A stretch of 64,000 nt of DNA from Thermosynechococcus sp. NK55a (GTDB lineage Bacteria > Cyanobacteriota > Cyanobacteriia > Thermosynechococcales > Thermosynechococcaceae): assembly GCF_000505665.1 (NCBI RefSeq), contig NC_023033.1, positions 1,702,313-1,766,312 of the forward strand, given 5' to 3'. Position numbers and translations under genes: made by a program. Position 1 is the first letter of the stretch, and each line of letters opens with the position of its first letter. Under the pieces are notes generated by a model, which was not told the origin of the DNA, ran no database searches, and was given only the letters and a program-made list of their open reading frames with translations. Below are positions 17,559 to 27,298 of this stretch, in pieces.

Positions 17559-18550
17559 CTAGGCTTCTTGAAGAATCGGTGCAGCCGAATCGTCTTCGGT
17601 GGCTTCGGGAATGTCTTCCATCCCTTCCTCAGGGGTCTCTCCTGCGGCCTGCTGCTGTTGTTGCAGGAGCTGCTGCCGATAGCGCTCTGCCATCTCTTCA
17701 GCTTTTTCATAGACCAACTGGGGATTTTTCACCATATCACCGGGTTCTGGCTCCAGTTGCTTCGTGGAAAGGGAAATCCGACCCCGCTCAGCATCAAGGT
17801 CAATAATCATCACCTTGACCTGATCATTGACATTGAAAACACTGTGGGGGGTATCAATGTGATCGTGGGAAATCTCAGAAATGTGCAGCAGACCACTGAC
17901 ACCACCAATGTCAATGAAGGCACCGTAGGGCTTAATCCCACGCACCGTTCCAACCACCACTTCGCCCACCTCCAGTTTGTTCATCTTGCGCTCGACAAGG
18001 GCACGGCGGTGGCTGAGTACGAGGCGGTTGCGCTCTTCATCGACCTCCAAAAACTTCAGGGGGAGTTCTTCACCCACCAACTCCTCTTTGTTGACACGAG
18101 TGCTGATGTGGGAACCGGGAATAAAGCCCCGCAGCCCTTCAATGCGGACAAGGGCACCCCCACGATTGGTGGCAAAGACCTGGGAGCGAACAGTGGCATC
18201 TTCGGCTTGGAGTTGGCGAACGCGCTCCCAAGCCCGCATGTACTCAATGCGGCGAATTGAGAGGGTAAGCTGCCCCTCTTCGTTTTCATCCGCCAGGATA
18301 AAAAACTCGCGGGTTTCGTTGGGTTGCAGTACCTCTTCCGGACTCTCAATCCGGTTGATAGACATTTCTTGAATGGGGATATAGGCGGCGGTTTTCGCAC
18401 CGATGTCAATCAGGGCACCCTTTGGTTCGATGCTAAAGACGGTGCCAGCAACAATGTCGCCGGGATTGAAGTGGTAATCGTACCGGTCCAGTAAGGCTGC
18501 AAAATCAGCATGCGTAAAGCCCACGTCTAACGTTTTTTCTGATTGACCAT
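17559..18550 (-). CDS. rps1: 30S ribosomal protein S1, cyanobacterial short form; 5' end frameshifted
   Basis: Cyanobacterial S1 with three S1 RNA-binding domains: GDIVAGTVFSIEPKGALIDIG, then the divergent second domain (SQVFATNRGGALVRIEGLRGFIPGSH region), then VVVGTVRGIKPYGAFIDIGGVSGLLHIS, followed by an acidic Gln/Glu-rich tail. It recruits mRNA to the small subunit. ATG at 18550 starts MVNQ, the family N-terminus, but a stop follows after KKR. Adding one A to the six-A run (complement of 18533-18538) gives MVNQKKTLDVGFTHADF and continuous coding. As written, translation of the main frame would need another start, for example the frame open to 18632 or the GTG in LDVGF. Confidence 0.88.
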
Positions 18551-18773
18551 GCGAGTGTTTTCCTAGCTCCTTTAACGAAAGTGGCGGTGTATAGTGAGTT
18601 GTCAAGCGGGCAGAAGTGGGTGCCATACGCAATCATACCAGCGATCGCTCGAACACTTTCTGACTGGATCTACAATGTTAGCCTAGAGTTTGCCCGTTGG
18701 CTAGCGGAATCGATAAAATTTTGGTCATTGATGAAGATAAATGTTAATTTTTGTGTATTACTGAGGAGTGGGC

Positions 18774-19190
18774 ATGGCGCGACTAAACCGCCGACAGGTC
18801 AAGCAATTTTGGCAGGAGTTCCGCGAATTTGCCTTGAAGGGGAATGTTATTGATCTGGCGATCGCTGTCGTGGTGGGCGGTGCCTTTAGCCGCATAGTCA
18901 CTTCCGTTGTGGAAGACTTGATCATGCCCTTGGTCAATCCTCTGATTCCTGGGGGTGACTGGCGCGAACTCACGCTCGGGTCAGGGCTTAGAATTGGCAA
19001 GTTTTTGGGCAGCTTACTTGACTTTGGGGTGATTGCCCTGAGCCTGTTTATTCTCCTGAAGCTGATTTTGCCCTTGCTACCCAAGAAAACCCCTGCACCC
19101 GAACAACGGGAGTGTCCCTACTGCTTAGAGTCTGTGCCCCTCAAGGCTAGTCGCTGTCGTGCTTGCACGTCTGAACTGCCACCGCTTTAG
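18774..19190 (+). CDS. mscL: Large-conductance mechanosensitive channel MscL with C-terminal zinc ribbon
   Basis: Homopentameric membrane channel that opens under tension and vents solutes on osmotic downshock. FREFALKGNVIDLAIAVVVGGAF is the amphipathic N-terminus and pore-lining first helix, and FGVIALSLFILLKLILPLL is the second. After the second helix comes a tail not found in the E. coli protein: CPYC and CRAC, two CxxC pairs 15 residues apart, predicting a small treble-clef or zinc-ribbon fold in the cytoplasm. ATG at 18774 gives 138 residues; an in-frame GTG two codons upstream is possible. A solute-binding lipoprotein gene starts 11 bp downstream. Confidence 0.93.
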   Translation: MARLNRRQVKQFWQEFREFALKGNVIDLAIAVVVGGAFSRIVTSVVEDLIMPLVNPLIPGGDWRELTLGSGLRIGKFLGSLLDFGVIALSLFILLKLILPLLPKKTPAPEQRECPYCLESVPLKASRCRACTSELPPL

Positions 19191-19201
19191 GAGTCCTGGC
19201 A

Positions 19202-20467
19202 ATGCAACGGTGGCAACGCTGGTTCTCTGGTCTATTGGTGGGGCTATGGTTGAGCATCCTAACCAGTTGCGGAACAGCACCGCCTCCCCAAGGCACCCAG
19301 ATTGAGTTCTGGACAATGCAACTGCAACCAAAATTTACTGATTACTTCAATCGCCTGATTGCGGAATTTGAAGCCCAACATCCCGCTGTCCACGTGCGCT
19401 GGGTGGATATTCCTTGGACGGCAATGCAGACCAAAATTCTCATGGCGGTGTTGGCAGGCACTGCTCCCGATGTAGTGAACCTCAATCCCGACTTTGCAGC
19501 GTTGTTGGCAGGACGCAATGCTTGGCTAAATCTCAATGACTATGTAGCCCCCGCCGTCCGTGAGCGTTATCTACCGAATATCTGGCAGGCTACGACGTTA
19601 GAGGGCAAGAGCTTTGCTGTGCCGTGGTACCTCACCTCACGGGTAACGATTTATAACAAGGCGATTCTTGCCGCCGCTGGGGTCGATCGCCCCCCCCAAA
19701 CCTTTGCAGAACTGGCCAGGGTGGCTAAAGCTGTGAAGGAAAAAACAGGTAAATATGCCTTCTTTATCACGATGGTGCCCGAGGACTCTGCCGAACTGAT
19801 GCAGGCCATGGTGCAGATGGGGGTGAAGTTAGTAGATGATCAAGGCCGTGCTGCCTTTAATTCCCCCGCGGGCAAAGCTGTTTTCCAGTATTGGCTGGAT
19901 CTCTATCGTCAGGGACTCTTGCCGCCGCAGGTGCTCACTGAAGGCCATCGCCAAGGCATTGAACTGTATCAATCGGGACAAACAGCTCTATTGATGACCA
20001 GTCCGGAATTTTTGAACGCGATCGCCACCAATGCCCCCGGTATTGCAGCTGTTTCAGCCCCCGCTCCCCAGTTGACGGGCGAGACTGGCAAAAAAAATGT
20101 TGCTGTGATGAATTTACTGGTGCCCCGCCAGAGTCGCCATCCTGAACTGGCTGTAGAATTTGCCCTCTTTGTCACCAATGATGAAAACCAACTTGCCTTT
20201 GCTAAGGAAGCAAATGTCCTGCCTTCTACACAAGCAGCCTTAGCGGATCCCTACTTTCGTACCATTGGCGAAAAGGCCACTCCTGTAGACATTGCCCGAT
20301 CCGTCAGCGCTGCTCAAATGAGCCAAGCAGAGGTTCTCATTCCCCCGCTGCGGGATATTAAAGAACTACAACGACTCCTCTACGAGAATTTGCAGGCAGT
20401 TCTCTTAGGACAAAAGACAATTGATCAGGCACTCGAGGATGCAGAAACCGCATGGAATAGCCGTTGA
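19202..20467 (+). CDS. ABC transporter sugar-binding lipoprotein (family 1 / UgpB-MalE type)
   Basis: Extracytoplasmic substrate-binding protein of about 421 residues. The lipobox LTSC places the lipidated cysteine at residue 23. The mature N-terminus IEFWTMQLQPKF and the LAGTAPDVVNLNPDF segment are typical of carbohydrate-binding proteins of the MalE/UgpB cluster, and cyanobacterial relatives bind compatible solutes such as glucosylglycerol or trehalose. No permease or ATPase gene adjoins it, so the transporter partner must lie elsewhere. Placement after mscL hints at osmotic function; this is inference. Convergent with kup. Confidence 0.85.
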   Translation: MQRWQRWFSGLLVGLWLSILTSCGTAPPPQGTQIEFWTMQLQPKFTDYFNRLIAEFEAQHPAVHVRWVDIPWTAMQTKILMAVLAGTAPDVVNLNPDFAALLAGRNAWLNLNDYVAPAVRERYLPNIWQATTLEGKSFAVPWYLTSRVTIYNKAILAAAGVDRPPQTFAELARVAKAVKEKTGKYAFFITMVPEDSAELMQAMVQMGVKLVDDQGRAAFNSPAGKAVFQYWLDLYRQGLLPPQVLTEGHRQGIELYQSGQTALLMTSPEFLNAIATNAPGIAAVSAPAPQLTGETGKKNVAVMNLLVPRQSRHPELAVEFALFVTNDENQLAFAKEANVLPSTQAALADPYFRTIGEKATPVDIARSVSAAQMSQAEVLIPPLRDIKELQRLLYENLQAVLLGQKTIDQALEDAETAWNSR

Positions 20468-20486
20468 GGATAAATGTTCCCACGTA

Positions 20487-22364
20487 TCAAATCTCTACCT
20501 GTATGCCAAGCTCCACCACCTGTTCAGATGGCAGGCGGAAGTAGGTCATGGCATCCTCAGCATTGCGGTATAGCCAAGCAAATACAACCTTTTGCCAGTG
20601 GGTCATGCCGGGGGAATGGGTTGGGATGATGGTCCGACGGCCTAAGAAAAAACTCATGGGCTGGCCCTTGAGGGGGAGATTGAGGGCATGTTGGCAAGTT
20701 TCAAGGGCAAGTAGCAGATCCGGGCGATCGCGAAACCCCGAGGTAAGGATGATTTCATAAATACCAACATCGGTGACCCTATAGGCCAATTGTTCTGCCA
20801 AGGGCACATGGGGTATATTCGCAGTTGCTAAATGAATAAAGATCGTCTGCTGATGCAACACATGGTTGTGCTGAAGGTTTTGAATAAAGCTGAGTGGAAT
20901 CGTGCGGGGAACGGGTGAGAAGAAAACAGCAATCCCCGGCACACGTGCAACCCCTTGACTGAGCAGCTCCTTGAGGGAAAAGCGAGCATTCGCTTGCAGG
21001 AGTTGCTGACGCAGCAGAACCTGCCCTTGTCGCCACGTTCCTAAGAGCATATAGACAACCCCGCCGAAAGCGAGGGGATACCAGCCACCGTGGGGAATTT
21101 TGAGAGCGTTGCCGATGAGGAAAGCAATTTCAATCACTAAAATACTGACCCAAACAAGGCCAATTTGCACAATAGACCACCGCCATAGGTGCCGCGCCAC
21201 CAGAATCAAGCAGAGGGTTGTAACCACCATGGTTAAGTTAACCGCCAAACCATAGGCACCTGCAAGTTCCGATGACTTTCTAAAGGTCATGACCAACAGC
21301 AGAACCGTAACCAGTAGCAACCAGTTGATTACAGGAATATAAATCTGACCACGGTGATGATCATCCGTAGCATCAATGCGCAGGCGAGGCAGATAGCCTA
21401 ACTTGATGGCCGCCGCCGTCATTGAAAAAGCGCCTGAAATCACTGCTTGAGACGCAATGACGGTGGCCAATGTACTGAGGATGACTAGGGGCAATACGCT
21501 CCACTCAGGTACAAGTTGGAAAAAGAGATTATGGGTCGCTGTTGGATGCTTGAGAATAAAAGCACCCTGCCCCAGATAATTCAAGGCAAGGGCGGGAAAG
21601 ACCAGACCATACCACGCCAAGCGAATGGGCTGGATGCCAAAGTGTCCCATATCGGCATACATGGCCTCGGCACCTGTCAGTGCCAAAATCACCACTCCCA
21701 AGAGGAAAAACACTTGGGCAGGATGGCCGTAAAACAGTTGTACTCCCCACCAAGGATTGAGGGCATTCAGAATCGTGGGCTGCTCGAAGATGTGGATTGC
21801 CCCAAGGATGCCTAGGGTCGTAAACCAGAGGAACATGATAGGGCCAAAGACCTGCCCCACTTGGGTGGTACCCCGATGTTGAAACCAAAACAACCCCACT
21901 AAAATCACCACCGTTAGCGGAACTGTCCAAGCCCCAAGCTGAGGACTGAGTACCTCTAACCCTTCAACCGCAGAGAGGACACTAATTGCAGGGGTAATCG
22001 TGCTATCTCCATAAAACATGGCCGCGCCCACCAGACCGAAAACGATTACCCAGCGCCGCCATTGGGAACTGAGGCGAATTCGCGAGAGGACAAGGGCCAT
22101 CAGGGGAAAAATGCCACCTTCACCACCGTTGTCAGCACGCAGGGCAAAGGTTGCGTATTTCAGGGTTGGAATGAGGACAAGTGCCCAGAGGATCAAGGAG
22201 AGAATGCCGTAGATATTGGCAGGGGTAACTGCTAGGAGGTGGAGGGGATTAAAGGTTTCTTCAAAGGCATAGAGGGGACTTGTCCCTAGATCGCCATAGA
22301 CGACGCCGAGGGCACCCAGAATAAGAAGCCTTGAGGGTTGGTGGTCAGCATTCGTTTTAGTCAT
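20487..22364 (-). CDS. kup: Potassium uptake protein of the KUP/HAK/KT family
   Basis: Proton-coupled potassium symporter of 625 residues with about 12 membrane helices in the first two thirds and a soluble C-terminal domain. The first helix region [20 protein letters not shown] is the family signature, followed by [19 protein letters not shown] and [26 protein letters not shown]. It supplies K+ when other systems are saturated or absent. It lies head-on to the sugar-binding gene and 16 bp downstream of the aminotransferase gene on the same strand. Sure of family. Confidence 0.95.
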   Translation of the reverse strand: MTKTNADHQPSRLLILGALGVVYGDLGTSPLYAFEETFNPLHLLAVTPANIYGILSLILWALVLIPTLKYATFALRADNGGEGGIFPLMALVLSRIRLSSQWRRWVIVFGLVGAAMFYGDSTITPAISVLSAVEGLEVLSPQLGAWTVPLTVVILVGLFWFQHRGTTQVGQVFGPIMFLWFTTLGILGAIHIFEQPTILNALNPWWGVQLFYGHPAQVFFLLGVVILALTGAEAMYADMGHFGIQPIRLAWYGLVFPALALNYLGQGAFILKHPTATHNLFFQLVPEWSVLPLVILSTLATVIASQAVISGAFSMTAAAIKLGYLPRLRIDATDDHHRGQIYIPVINWLLLVTVLLLVMTFRKSSELAGAYGLAVNLTMVVTTLCLILVARHLWRWSIVQIGLVWVSILVIEIAFLIGNALKIPHGGWYPLAFGGVVYMLLGTWRQGQVLLRQQLLQANARFSLKELLSQGVARVPGIAVFFSPVPRTIPLSFIQNLQHNHVLHQQTIFIHLATANIPHVPLAEQLAYRVTDVGIYEIILTSGFRDRPDLLLALETCQHALNLPLKGQPMSFFLGRRTIIPTHSPGMTHWQKVVFAWLYRNAEDAMTYFRLPSEQVVELGIQVEI

Positions 22365-22380
22365 GGCTGGATGGGGTGAG

Positions 22381-23577
22381 TTAGTGACTTAAGCTATCGA
22401 AGCGGATATTCGCTTGAGCCATGCGTTTAAGGGCTTCACCTAGGCGATCGCGATCGGCAATGAGACTGATCCGCACGTATCCTTCACCGCCTTCGCCAAA
22501 GGCATTGCCGGGGGTCACAACAATACCCGTTTCCTGAAGCAGCTTGAGGGCAAAATCTGTTGAACTCATGCCCAGGGGGACGGGCACCCAGAGATACATG
22601 GTTGCTTGGGTTGGGGTGAGTTGCCAGCCCAGTTCATTCAAGCCTTGAATCAGAAAATCCCGCCGCTGGCGATAGCGATCGCACACAGAGGCAATGTAGC
22701 TATCGGGCAGGCTCAGGGCCACCTCTGCAGCTTTCTGTAAAACTGAAAAAACCCCATAGTCCAAGTTGGTTTTCAGGGTACGCAAGCCCTGAATAATGTG
22801 GCGGTTGCCCACGACAAACCCAACCCGCCAGCCCGCCATGTTATAGGTTTTTGAGAGGGTATGGAACTCAACACCGATTTCCTTGGCACCGGGGATTTCA
22901 AGTAAGCTGGTGGGTTGATAGCCATCAAAGGCCAGTTCGGCGTAGCAAAGGTCATGTACTAAAAGGATTTGGTATTCGCGGGCAAAGGCAACCACTGCTT
23001 CAAAAAAAGAGCGGGGGGCGATCGCCGCCGTGGGGTTGCTGGGATAGTTGAAGTACAAAACCTTGGCTTGGCGGGCAATGTCACTGGGAATCTCACTCAG
23101 ATCAATGAGCCAACCCTTTTCCCGTTTGAGAATGAGGGGATAAATGTTGGCACCGGCGATCGCCGGCCCCCGAAAATGGGCAGGATAGGCCGGGCTAGGA
23201 ACGAGGACGACATCCCCTGGATTCACGTAGGCAAGGGCCAGGTGTGTCAGTCCCTCTTTTGATCCCAAAAGGGGTAAGGCCTCACCCTCGGGATCAAGGG
23301 AAACATTGTAGCGGCGCTGATACCAGCGAGTAATGGCCTGACGGAAAACCGCTGTGCCTTCAAAGGGGGGATAACCGTGGTAGCTGGGTTCCTCAAAGGC
23401 AGCAATAGCCGCTTCAATCACTGGCCGCGGTGCTGAGCCATCCGGATTACCCATGCCCAAGTCAATGAGGTCGAGTCCCTGCTGCCGAGCCTTCAACTTT
23501 AGTTCATCAAGCCGAGCAAAAACATAGGGCGGCAATGCCCCAAGGCGATCGGCCGGCTGAATCCACTCTAATCCCAT
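22381..23577 (-). CDS. LL-diaminopimelate aminotransferase-like class I/II aminotransferase
   Basis: Fold-type I PLP aminotransferase of 398 residues. [13 protein letters not shown] near the N-terminus, [13 protein letters not shown], the PLP lysine in [16 protein letters not shown] and the late arginine in YVRISLI are all in place. The sequence style matches the AlaC/DapL-related group, which transfers amino groups to pyruvate or tetrahydrodipicolinate. Cyanobacteria use LL-DAP aminotransferase for lysine and peptidoglycan, but they usually hold a second, better DapL, so the exact substrate is open. The start directly abuts the stop of the upstream dehydrogenase gene (23578). Confidence 0.85.
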   Translation of the reverse strand: MGLEWIQPADRLGALPPYVFARLDELKLKARQQGLDLIDLGMGNPDGSAPRPVIEAAIAAFEEPSYHGYPPFEGTAVFRQAITRWYQRRYNVSLDPEGEALPLLGSKEGLTHLALAYVNPGDVVLVPSPAYPAHFRGPAIAGANIYPLILKREKGWLIDLSEIPSDIARQAKVLYFNYPSNPTAAIAPRSFFEAVVAFAREYQILLVHDLCYAELAFDGYQPTSLLEIPGAKEIGVEFHTLSKTYNMAGWRVGFVVGNRHIIQGLRTLKTNLDYGVFSVLQKAAEVALSLPDSYIASVCDRYRQRRDFLIQGLNELGWQLTPTQATMYLWVPVPLGMSSTDFALKLLQETGIVVTPGNAFGEGGEGYVRISLIADRDRLGEALKRMAQANIRFDSLSH

Positions 23578-24696
23578 CTAGCGGGCACTCCCATCCAAGA
23601 CTTTGGCGCTGTAGCCGACCACGGTGGACACCATTGCTTCTAGCACTAGATCAGGCGTCACGGGAAACGGCAGATAGTGAATATCGGAATGGGGCGCACA
23701 GGCAACCGTAGCGGCGTGCTGGAGTTGCGCCAAGCTGGCCTCTCGGAAGCCCAAATCCTCTAAACTCAGGGGCAGACCCACCTGTTCATAAAACTGGCAA
23801 AGTTGATGGCGAGCACTTGTGGCCAGTTGACTGCCTTGGACAATCTCTTCCAAGCGTAGTTGGACAAGAATACCGTAGGCCACTTTTTCACCGTGGAGGG
23901 TGCCCTGACTTTGGGGCAGTTGGGTCAAACCGTTGTGGATCGCATGGGCTGCTACTGTGCGGCATTGGGCACCCCCCAATCCACCGATCATTCCTGCCAT
24001 CAGGACACTGGCATCAACCAGATTTTCCCAAGCGGGACTGCCCAGATTGTTCAAGGCTTCGGCAGACCGCTGTAGGAGAATATCGCGCAATACACGAGCT
24101 TGCTGTACAGCAGCGACAATCAGGGTTTCTTGGCGGTGGCCACTACTGACCGAAGCCTCATACCACTTGGCAAGGGCATCACCAATGCCGGCAAGCAGGG
24201 TTCGCTTCGGAGCTGTTTGAATCAGGGCGTAGTCCAACAGTAGCAGATCTGGGCAACGGTGGAGTGCCACATCATAGGCAAAAGCACCGGCCTCTGTATA
24301 AACATTGGAAAGGGCTGTCCAAGCGGCGCAGGTGGCTGCCGACGTGGGGATGGTCACCACGGGCAAGTGAAGTTGGTGCCCCAAGAGCTTAGCGGTATCC
24401 AGCGCTTTGCCACCGCCAATGCCGATGATCAGATCGCTGCCTTGGGCCTCTTGGCGGAGTTGGGCAAGGGTAGACTCGCTGCACTCACCATGGAATGTTC
24501 CTACGGTGAAAGTAAGATCATGGGAGTGGGCGATCGCCTGCCACTCCTGCTCAAGCTGCTGATACCGCTGCGGTGAAACCACTAAAAGGGGATGATGCCC
24601 CAATTGCGCAATGGCTTCCCCTGCTTGGGAGAAAATTGACCAACCGCGATAGATGTGGGTAGGCGCGATGCAAAGGGATGAAAAAGCAGCAGTCAC
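23578..24696 (-). CDS. Iron-containing alcohol dehydrogenase family protein (glycerol dehydrogenase-like)
   Basis: Group III metal-dependent dehydrogenase of 372 residues. The nucleotide-binding GIGGGKALDTAK is at about 92-103, and the metal ligands lie in GIGDALAKW and in the histidine segments AAHAIHNGL and TLHGEKVAYG. The pattern resembles GldA (glycerol to dihydroxyacetone) rather than propanol dehydrogenases. The true substrate is unknown. The start is a GTG at 24696. Tandem with the aminotransferase at zero spacing suggests one transcript but gives no clear pathway. Confidence 0.8.
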   Translation of the reverse strand: MTAAFSSLCIAPTHIYRGWSIFSQAGEAIAQLGHHPLLVVSPQRYQQLEQEWQAIAHSHDLTFTVGTFHGECSESTLAQLRQEAQGSDLIIGIGGGKALDTAKLLGHQLHLPVVTIPTSAATCAAWTALSNVYTEAGAFAYDVALHRCPDLLLLDYALIQTAPKRTLLAGIGDALAKWYEASVSSGHRQETLIVAAVQQARVLRDILLQRSAEALNNLGSPAWENLVDASVLMAGMIGGLGGAQCRTVAAHAIHNGLTQLPQSQGTLHGEKVAYGILVQLRLEEIVQGSQLATSARHQLCQFYEQVGLPLSLEDLGFREASLAQLQHAATVACAPHSDIHYLPFPVTPDLVLEAMVSTVVGYSAKVLDGSAR

Positions 24697-24734
24697 AGGC
24701 TGTACAAAGAAACTGTAGGAATTTCTCGCAGCAT

Positions 24735-24751
24735 AGAGCGGTTTTCGCTCT
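24735..24751 (-). other. Small hairpin downstream of psbM
   Basis: AGAGCG and CGCTCT pair around a five-base loop just after psbM. There is no T tract, so this is at most a weak RNA 3' stabiliser. Confidence 0.25.
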
Positions 24752-24774
24752 TGCCATAGAGATTTTCCACTATC

Positions 24775-24885
24775 TTAACTACTTTTCTGCTGACTTTCCG
24801 TTTGCACGTACAAAATAATCAAAAACACGCTTGGCACCAGTACAAACAGGGCAGTTGCAATCAAGCCGAGTTGGTTGACTTCCAT
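24775..24885 (-). CDS. psbM: Photosystem II reaction centre protein M
   Basis: A 36-residue single-helix membrane protein beginning [19 protein letters not shown] and ending QTESQQKSS, which is the PsbM sequence pattern. PsbM sits at the monomer-monomer interface of photosystem II and supports dimer stability and electron flow on the acceptor side. ATG at 24885, stop TAA at 24777-24775. The gene is too short for most gene callers. It lies between thiO and the dehydrogenase gene on the same strand and away from other psb operons. Confidence 0.95.
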
Positions 24886-24918
24886 GGTATCTGTTCCACA
24901 ACACTGAATTTTATTTTA

Positions 24919-26028
24919 TCAATGCTGTGTGCCCCTTGGGGCATTGCCCTCAGCCAAGGTGGTGATCACGGATTCGGCAATTTTTTGGGCGGTTACGGGA
25001 GCCAGTAAAATACCGTTGCGGTAATGACCAGTGGCGAGCCAAGTGCGGTCATCCATTTTTTCGATGATTGGTGCCGGGCGATCGCTCGGACGCGGTCGCA
25101 CTCCCTGCCACTGTTGTGTTATAGGAGCTGTTTGCAAAACTGGCCAAAGCTCGCTGGCTCGTCCATGGAGTTGATCAAGGGTTTGTGGATTCCCAACTAA
25201 AGTGTTGAACTCCACAGTGGCACCTACCCACACTCGCCCCCAAGGCAAAGGGACAAAATGAATCCCTTCAGCGGTCATCACTGGTGTGTTCGCATCAATC
25301 TGACAGGCAAACTCTAGGGCTTGTCCTAAAACCGGTTCCAGAGTAACAGGGCGATCCAGGGCTTCGGTGAGGGGCGTTGTCCCCAGACCCGCCGCCAAGA
25401 TGAGGTATTCAGTCTCCAGCGAAGTTTGATCCAATTCCAGAATCCACCCCCGCGATGGTTGGAGATGTCGGACCGGGGTTTGATAGAAGAACTTTACCCC
25501 CCGTTGACGCGCGGCTTGGCGCAGGGCTTGAGTCAAGGGTTTAGGGGTAACTTGGCGATCGCCCGTTGCCCAAAGGGCCCCGTGAATATGGTGAAGATCA
25601 AGAAGGGGACATTGATCTTGAACTTCGGCGGGAGAAAGCCACTGCACACCCTGGGGCGTCTGTTCCTGCAACCATGCTTGGGCGGCCATTGCCGCCGCTT
25701 CTGTGGTACAAATTTCAACAATGCCTTGGCGCTGGTAGGGAATCTTGATCCCAGTTTGCGCCTCCAGTTCTGGAATCAGGGTTTCGTAGCGTGCTAAACT
25801 GGCCTGGCGCAGCTGAAAGTTGCGTCCGCGCCGCCGCCGACTGAGATGGACGATGAGAACCCCTAGGGCGGCACCTGTTGCTTGCCAATCTTCCTCCCCC
25901 TGCGCTTCAAGGACCAGAATCGGGGTTTCCGCTGAATCAAGAACACAACTCAGTTCGTAGGCGATCGCCGCGCCCACCACCCCGGCGCCCACAATCGTCA
26001 CCGTTGCATTTGCTGGCAGTGCCGTCAC
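24919..26028 (-). CDS. thiO: Glycine oxidase / FAD-dependent oxidoreductase ThiO-like
   Basis: Flavoprotein of the D-amino-acid oxidase fold. The N-terminal dinucleotide motif VTIVGAGVVGAAIAYEL binds FAD. Later comes GALWATGDRQVTPKPL, and the C-terminal TGHYRNGILLAPVTAQ is typical of ThiO, which oxidises glycine to dehydroglycine for the thiamine thiazole ring. Some cyanobacteria carry a ThiO-ThiG fusion; here no ThiG domain is attached at 369 residues. A GTG start at 26028 overlaps the upstream gene stop (GTGA), so the two are translationally coupled. Confidence 0.83.
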   Translation of the reverse strand: MTALPANATVTIVGAGVVGAAIAYELSCVLDSAETPILVLEAQGEEDWQATGAALGVLIVHLSRRRRGRNFQLRQASLARYETLIPELEAQTGIKIPYQRQGIVEICTTEAAAMAAQAWLQEQTPQGVQWLSPAEVQDQCPLLDLHHIHGALWATGDRQVTPKPLTQALRQAARQRGVKFFYQTPVRHLQPSRGWILELDQTSLETEYLILAAGLGTTPLTEALDRPVTLEPVLGQALEFACQIDANTPVMTAEGIHFVPLPWGRVWVGATVEFNTLVGNPQTLDQLHGRASELWPVLQTAPITQQWQGVRPRPSDRPAPIIEKMDDRTWLATGHYRNGILLAPVTAQKIAESVITTLAEGNAPRGTQH

Positions 26029-26378
26029 AGTGTTGCAATTGTATTCACTAATTCCCAGTTTTCATTTTCGGCGATGGCGCGACTCACACGGTCAAACCAT
26101 TCAAAGCAGTGATTATTTTTCTTGAGGGTCAGTTCCTTGTTCTTGAGCACCAGATCAAACTTAGTGACATCCTTTTGGGGCGTGGTTTTATCAATCAGGA
26201 CTTCAACTGTAACCAGTTGGGACATTGAAATAGTATCGAGCGTTCTCTCCCGTGCCACCACGTAATCGTCCCCTACATGGGTCACTGTCAAATCGCAGGC
26301 CTCTAGGGTTTGCACCAGCTCTTCCTTTAGCCGTGCCCGAGGGAGTGCAATGGTAACAACACGCGCATATCGAGCCAT
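26025..26378 (-). CDS. Conserved hypothetical protein
   Basis: A 117-residue soluble protein with no recognised domain. ATG at 26378 (MARYARVVTIALPRARL) is chosen over an upstream start because coding character begins there. The composition is mixed alpha/beta with a basic patch KNKELTLKKNNH. It ends in a four-base overlap with thiO, so it is probably cotranscribed with it. No function can be proposed from sequence; similar short proteins occur in other cyanobacteria by my recollection. Confidence 0.65.
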   Translation of the reverse strand: MARYARVVTIALPRARLKEELVQTLEACDLTVTHVGDDYVVARERTLDTISMSQLVTVEVLIDKTTPQKDVTKFDLVLKNKELTLKKNNHCFEWFDRVSRAIAENENWELVNTIATL

Positions 26379-26572
26379 AACCGCCAAGTGGTAAACTAAT
26401 AATCTGCGAATAATGGTTCTGGTGTACTCACGGCACAAATGGGGTGCTGTGACTGCTGGTGTGCCTAGGAAATCACAGGAAATTAAGCATCAGCCCCATT
26501 GTATGCGTTCCTTGCATCGTGCCGGCAGCATGCCGCGATTATATCAAACCTTTTCTTGACATTGCTGGATTC

Positions 26573-27298
26573 ATGCATTCTGCTACCCATCCCTATGCGG
26601 GTTTATTTATTGTCCTAGAGGGGGGAGAGGGCGCCGGCAAAACCACTCAAATGGGGGCGATCGCCACGTGGTTAGAGGAAAGTGGCTGGCTGGCAAAACT
26701 ACGATCCTCCCATGTTGATCCACCCTTACTCCTCACCCGTGAACCGGGAGGGACCCCCCTGGGCCAAGGTCTACGGCAATTGCTGCTCCATAGTGATTTA
26801 GAGATTGACCCCCTAGCGGAGCTGCTCCTCTATGCCGCCGATCGCGCCCAACATGTGGCCACTGGCATTCGTCCGCAACTGCAACGGGGGGGCATTGTCC
26901 TGTGCGATCGCTATACGGCTTCTACCGTTGCCTACCAAGGCTATGGGCGAGGGCTGGACTTGCAGATCATTGAGCACATCAACCAGATTGCTACGGGGGG
27001 TCTAGGAGCGGATTTAGTTCTCTGGTTAGATCTTCCCGTCGGTGTTGGTCTTGCCCGTACCCAACAGCGGGGCATAGCGGATCGCCTCGAGCAGAATGCG
27101 GTGGTCTTTCATGAGCGGGTTCGTCAGGGATTTATGGCCTTAGCTCAGCAAGGGAGCGATCGCTGGCAGCGGATTGATGCCGACCAACCCCTAGATCAGG
27201 TGAGTAAAGCTATTCAAGATTGCCTAGCAGCACATCTGCACCGCTGGTTTGAGACCTTGAAGAAGCGCCTGACTGGGGGCGATCGGGCCTTGCCATAG
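26573..27298 (+). CDS. tmk: Thymidylate kinase
   Basis: Phosphorylates dTMP to dTDP. The P-loop reads [12 protein letters not shown], the DRX motif appears as [19 protein letters not shown], and the nucleoside-binding [13 protein letters not shown]-like segment reads [14 protein letters not shown] at 26573 ([20 protein letters not shown]) gives 241 residues, slightly longer than usual because of a short insert between the P-loop and the TREPGG motif. The 3' end overlaps the convergent dnaE-N gene by 75 bp. Confidence 0.93.
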   Translation: MHSATHPYAGLFIVLEGGEGAGKTTQMGAIATWLEESGWLAKLRSSHVDPPLLLTREPGGTPLGQGLRQLLLHSDLEIDPLAELLLYAADRAQHVATGIRPQLQRGGIVLCDRYTASTVAYQGYGRGLDLQIIEHINQIATGGLGADLVLWLDLPVGVGLARTQQRGIADRLEQNAVVFHERVRQGFMALAQQGSDRWQRIDADQPLDQVSKAIQDCLAAHLHRWFETLKKRLTGGDRALP

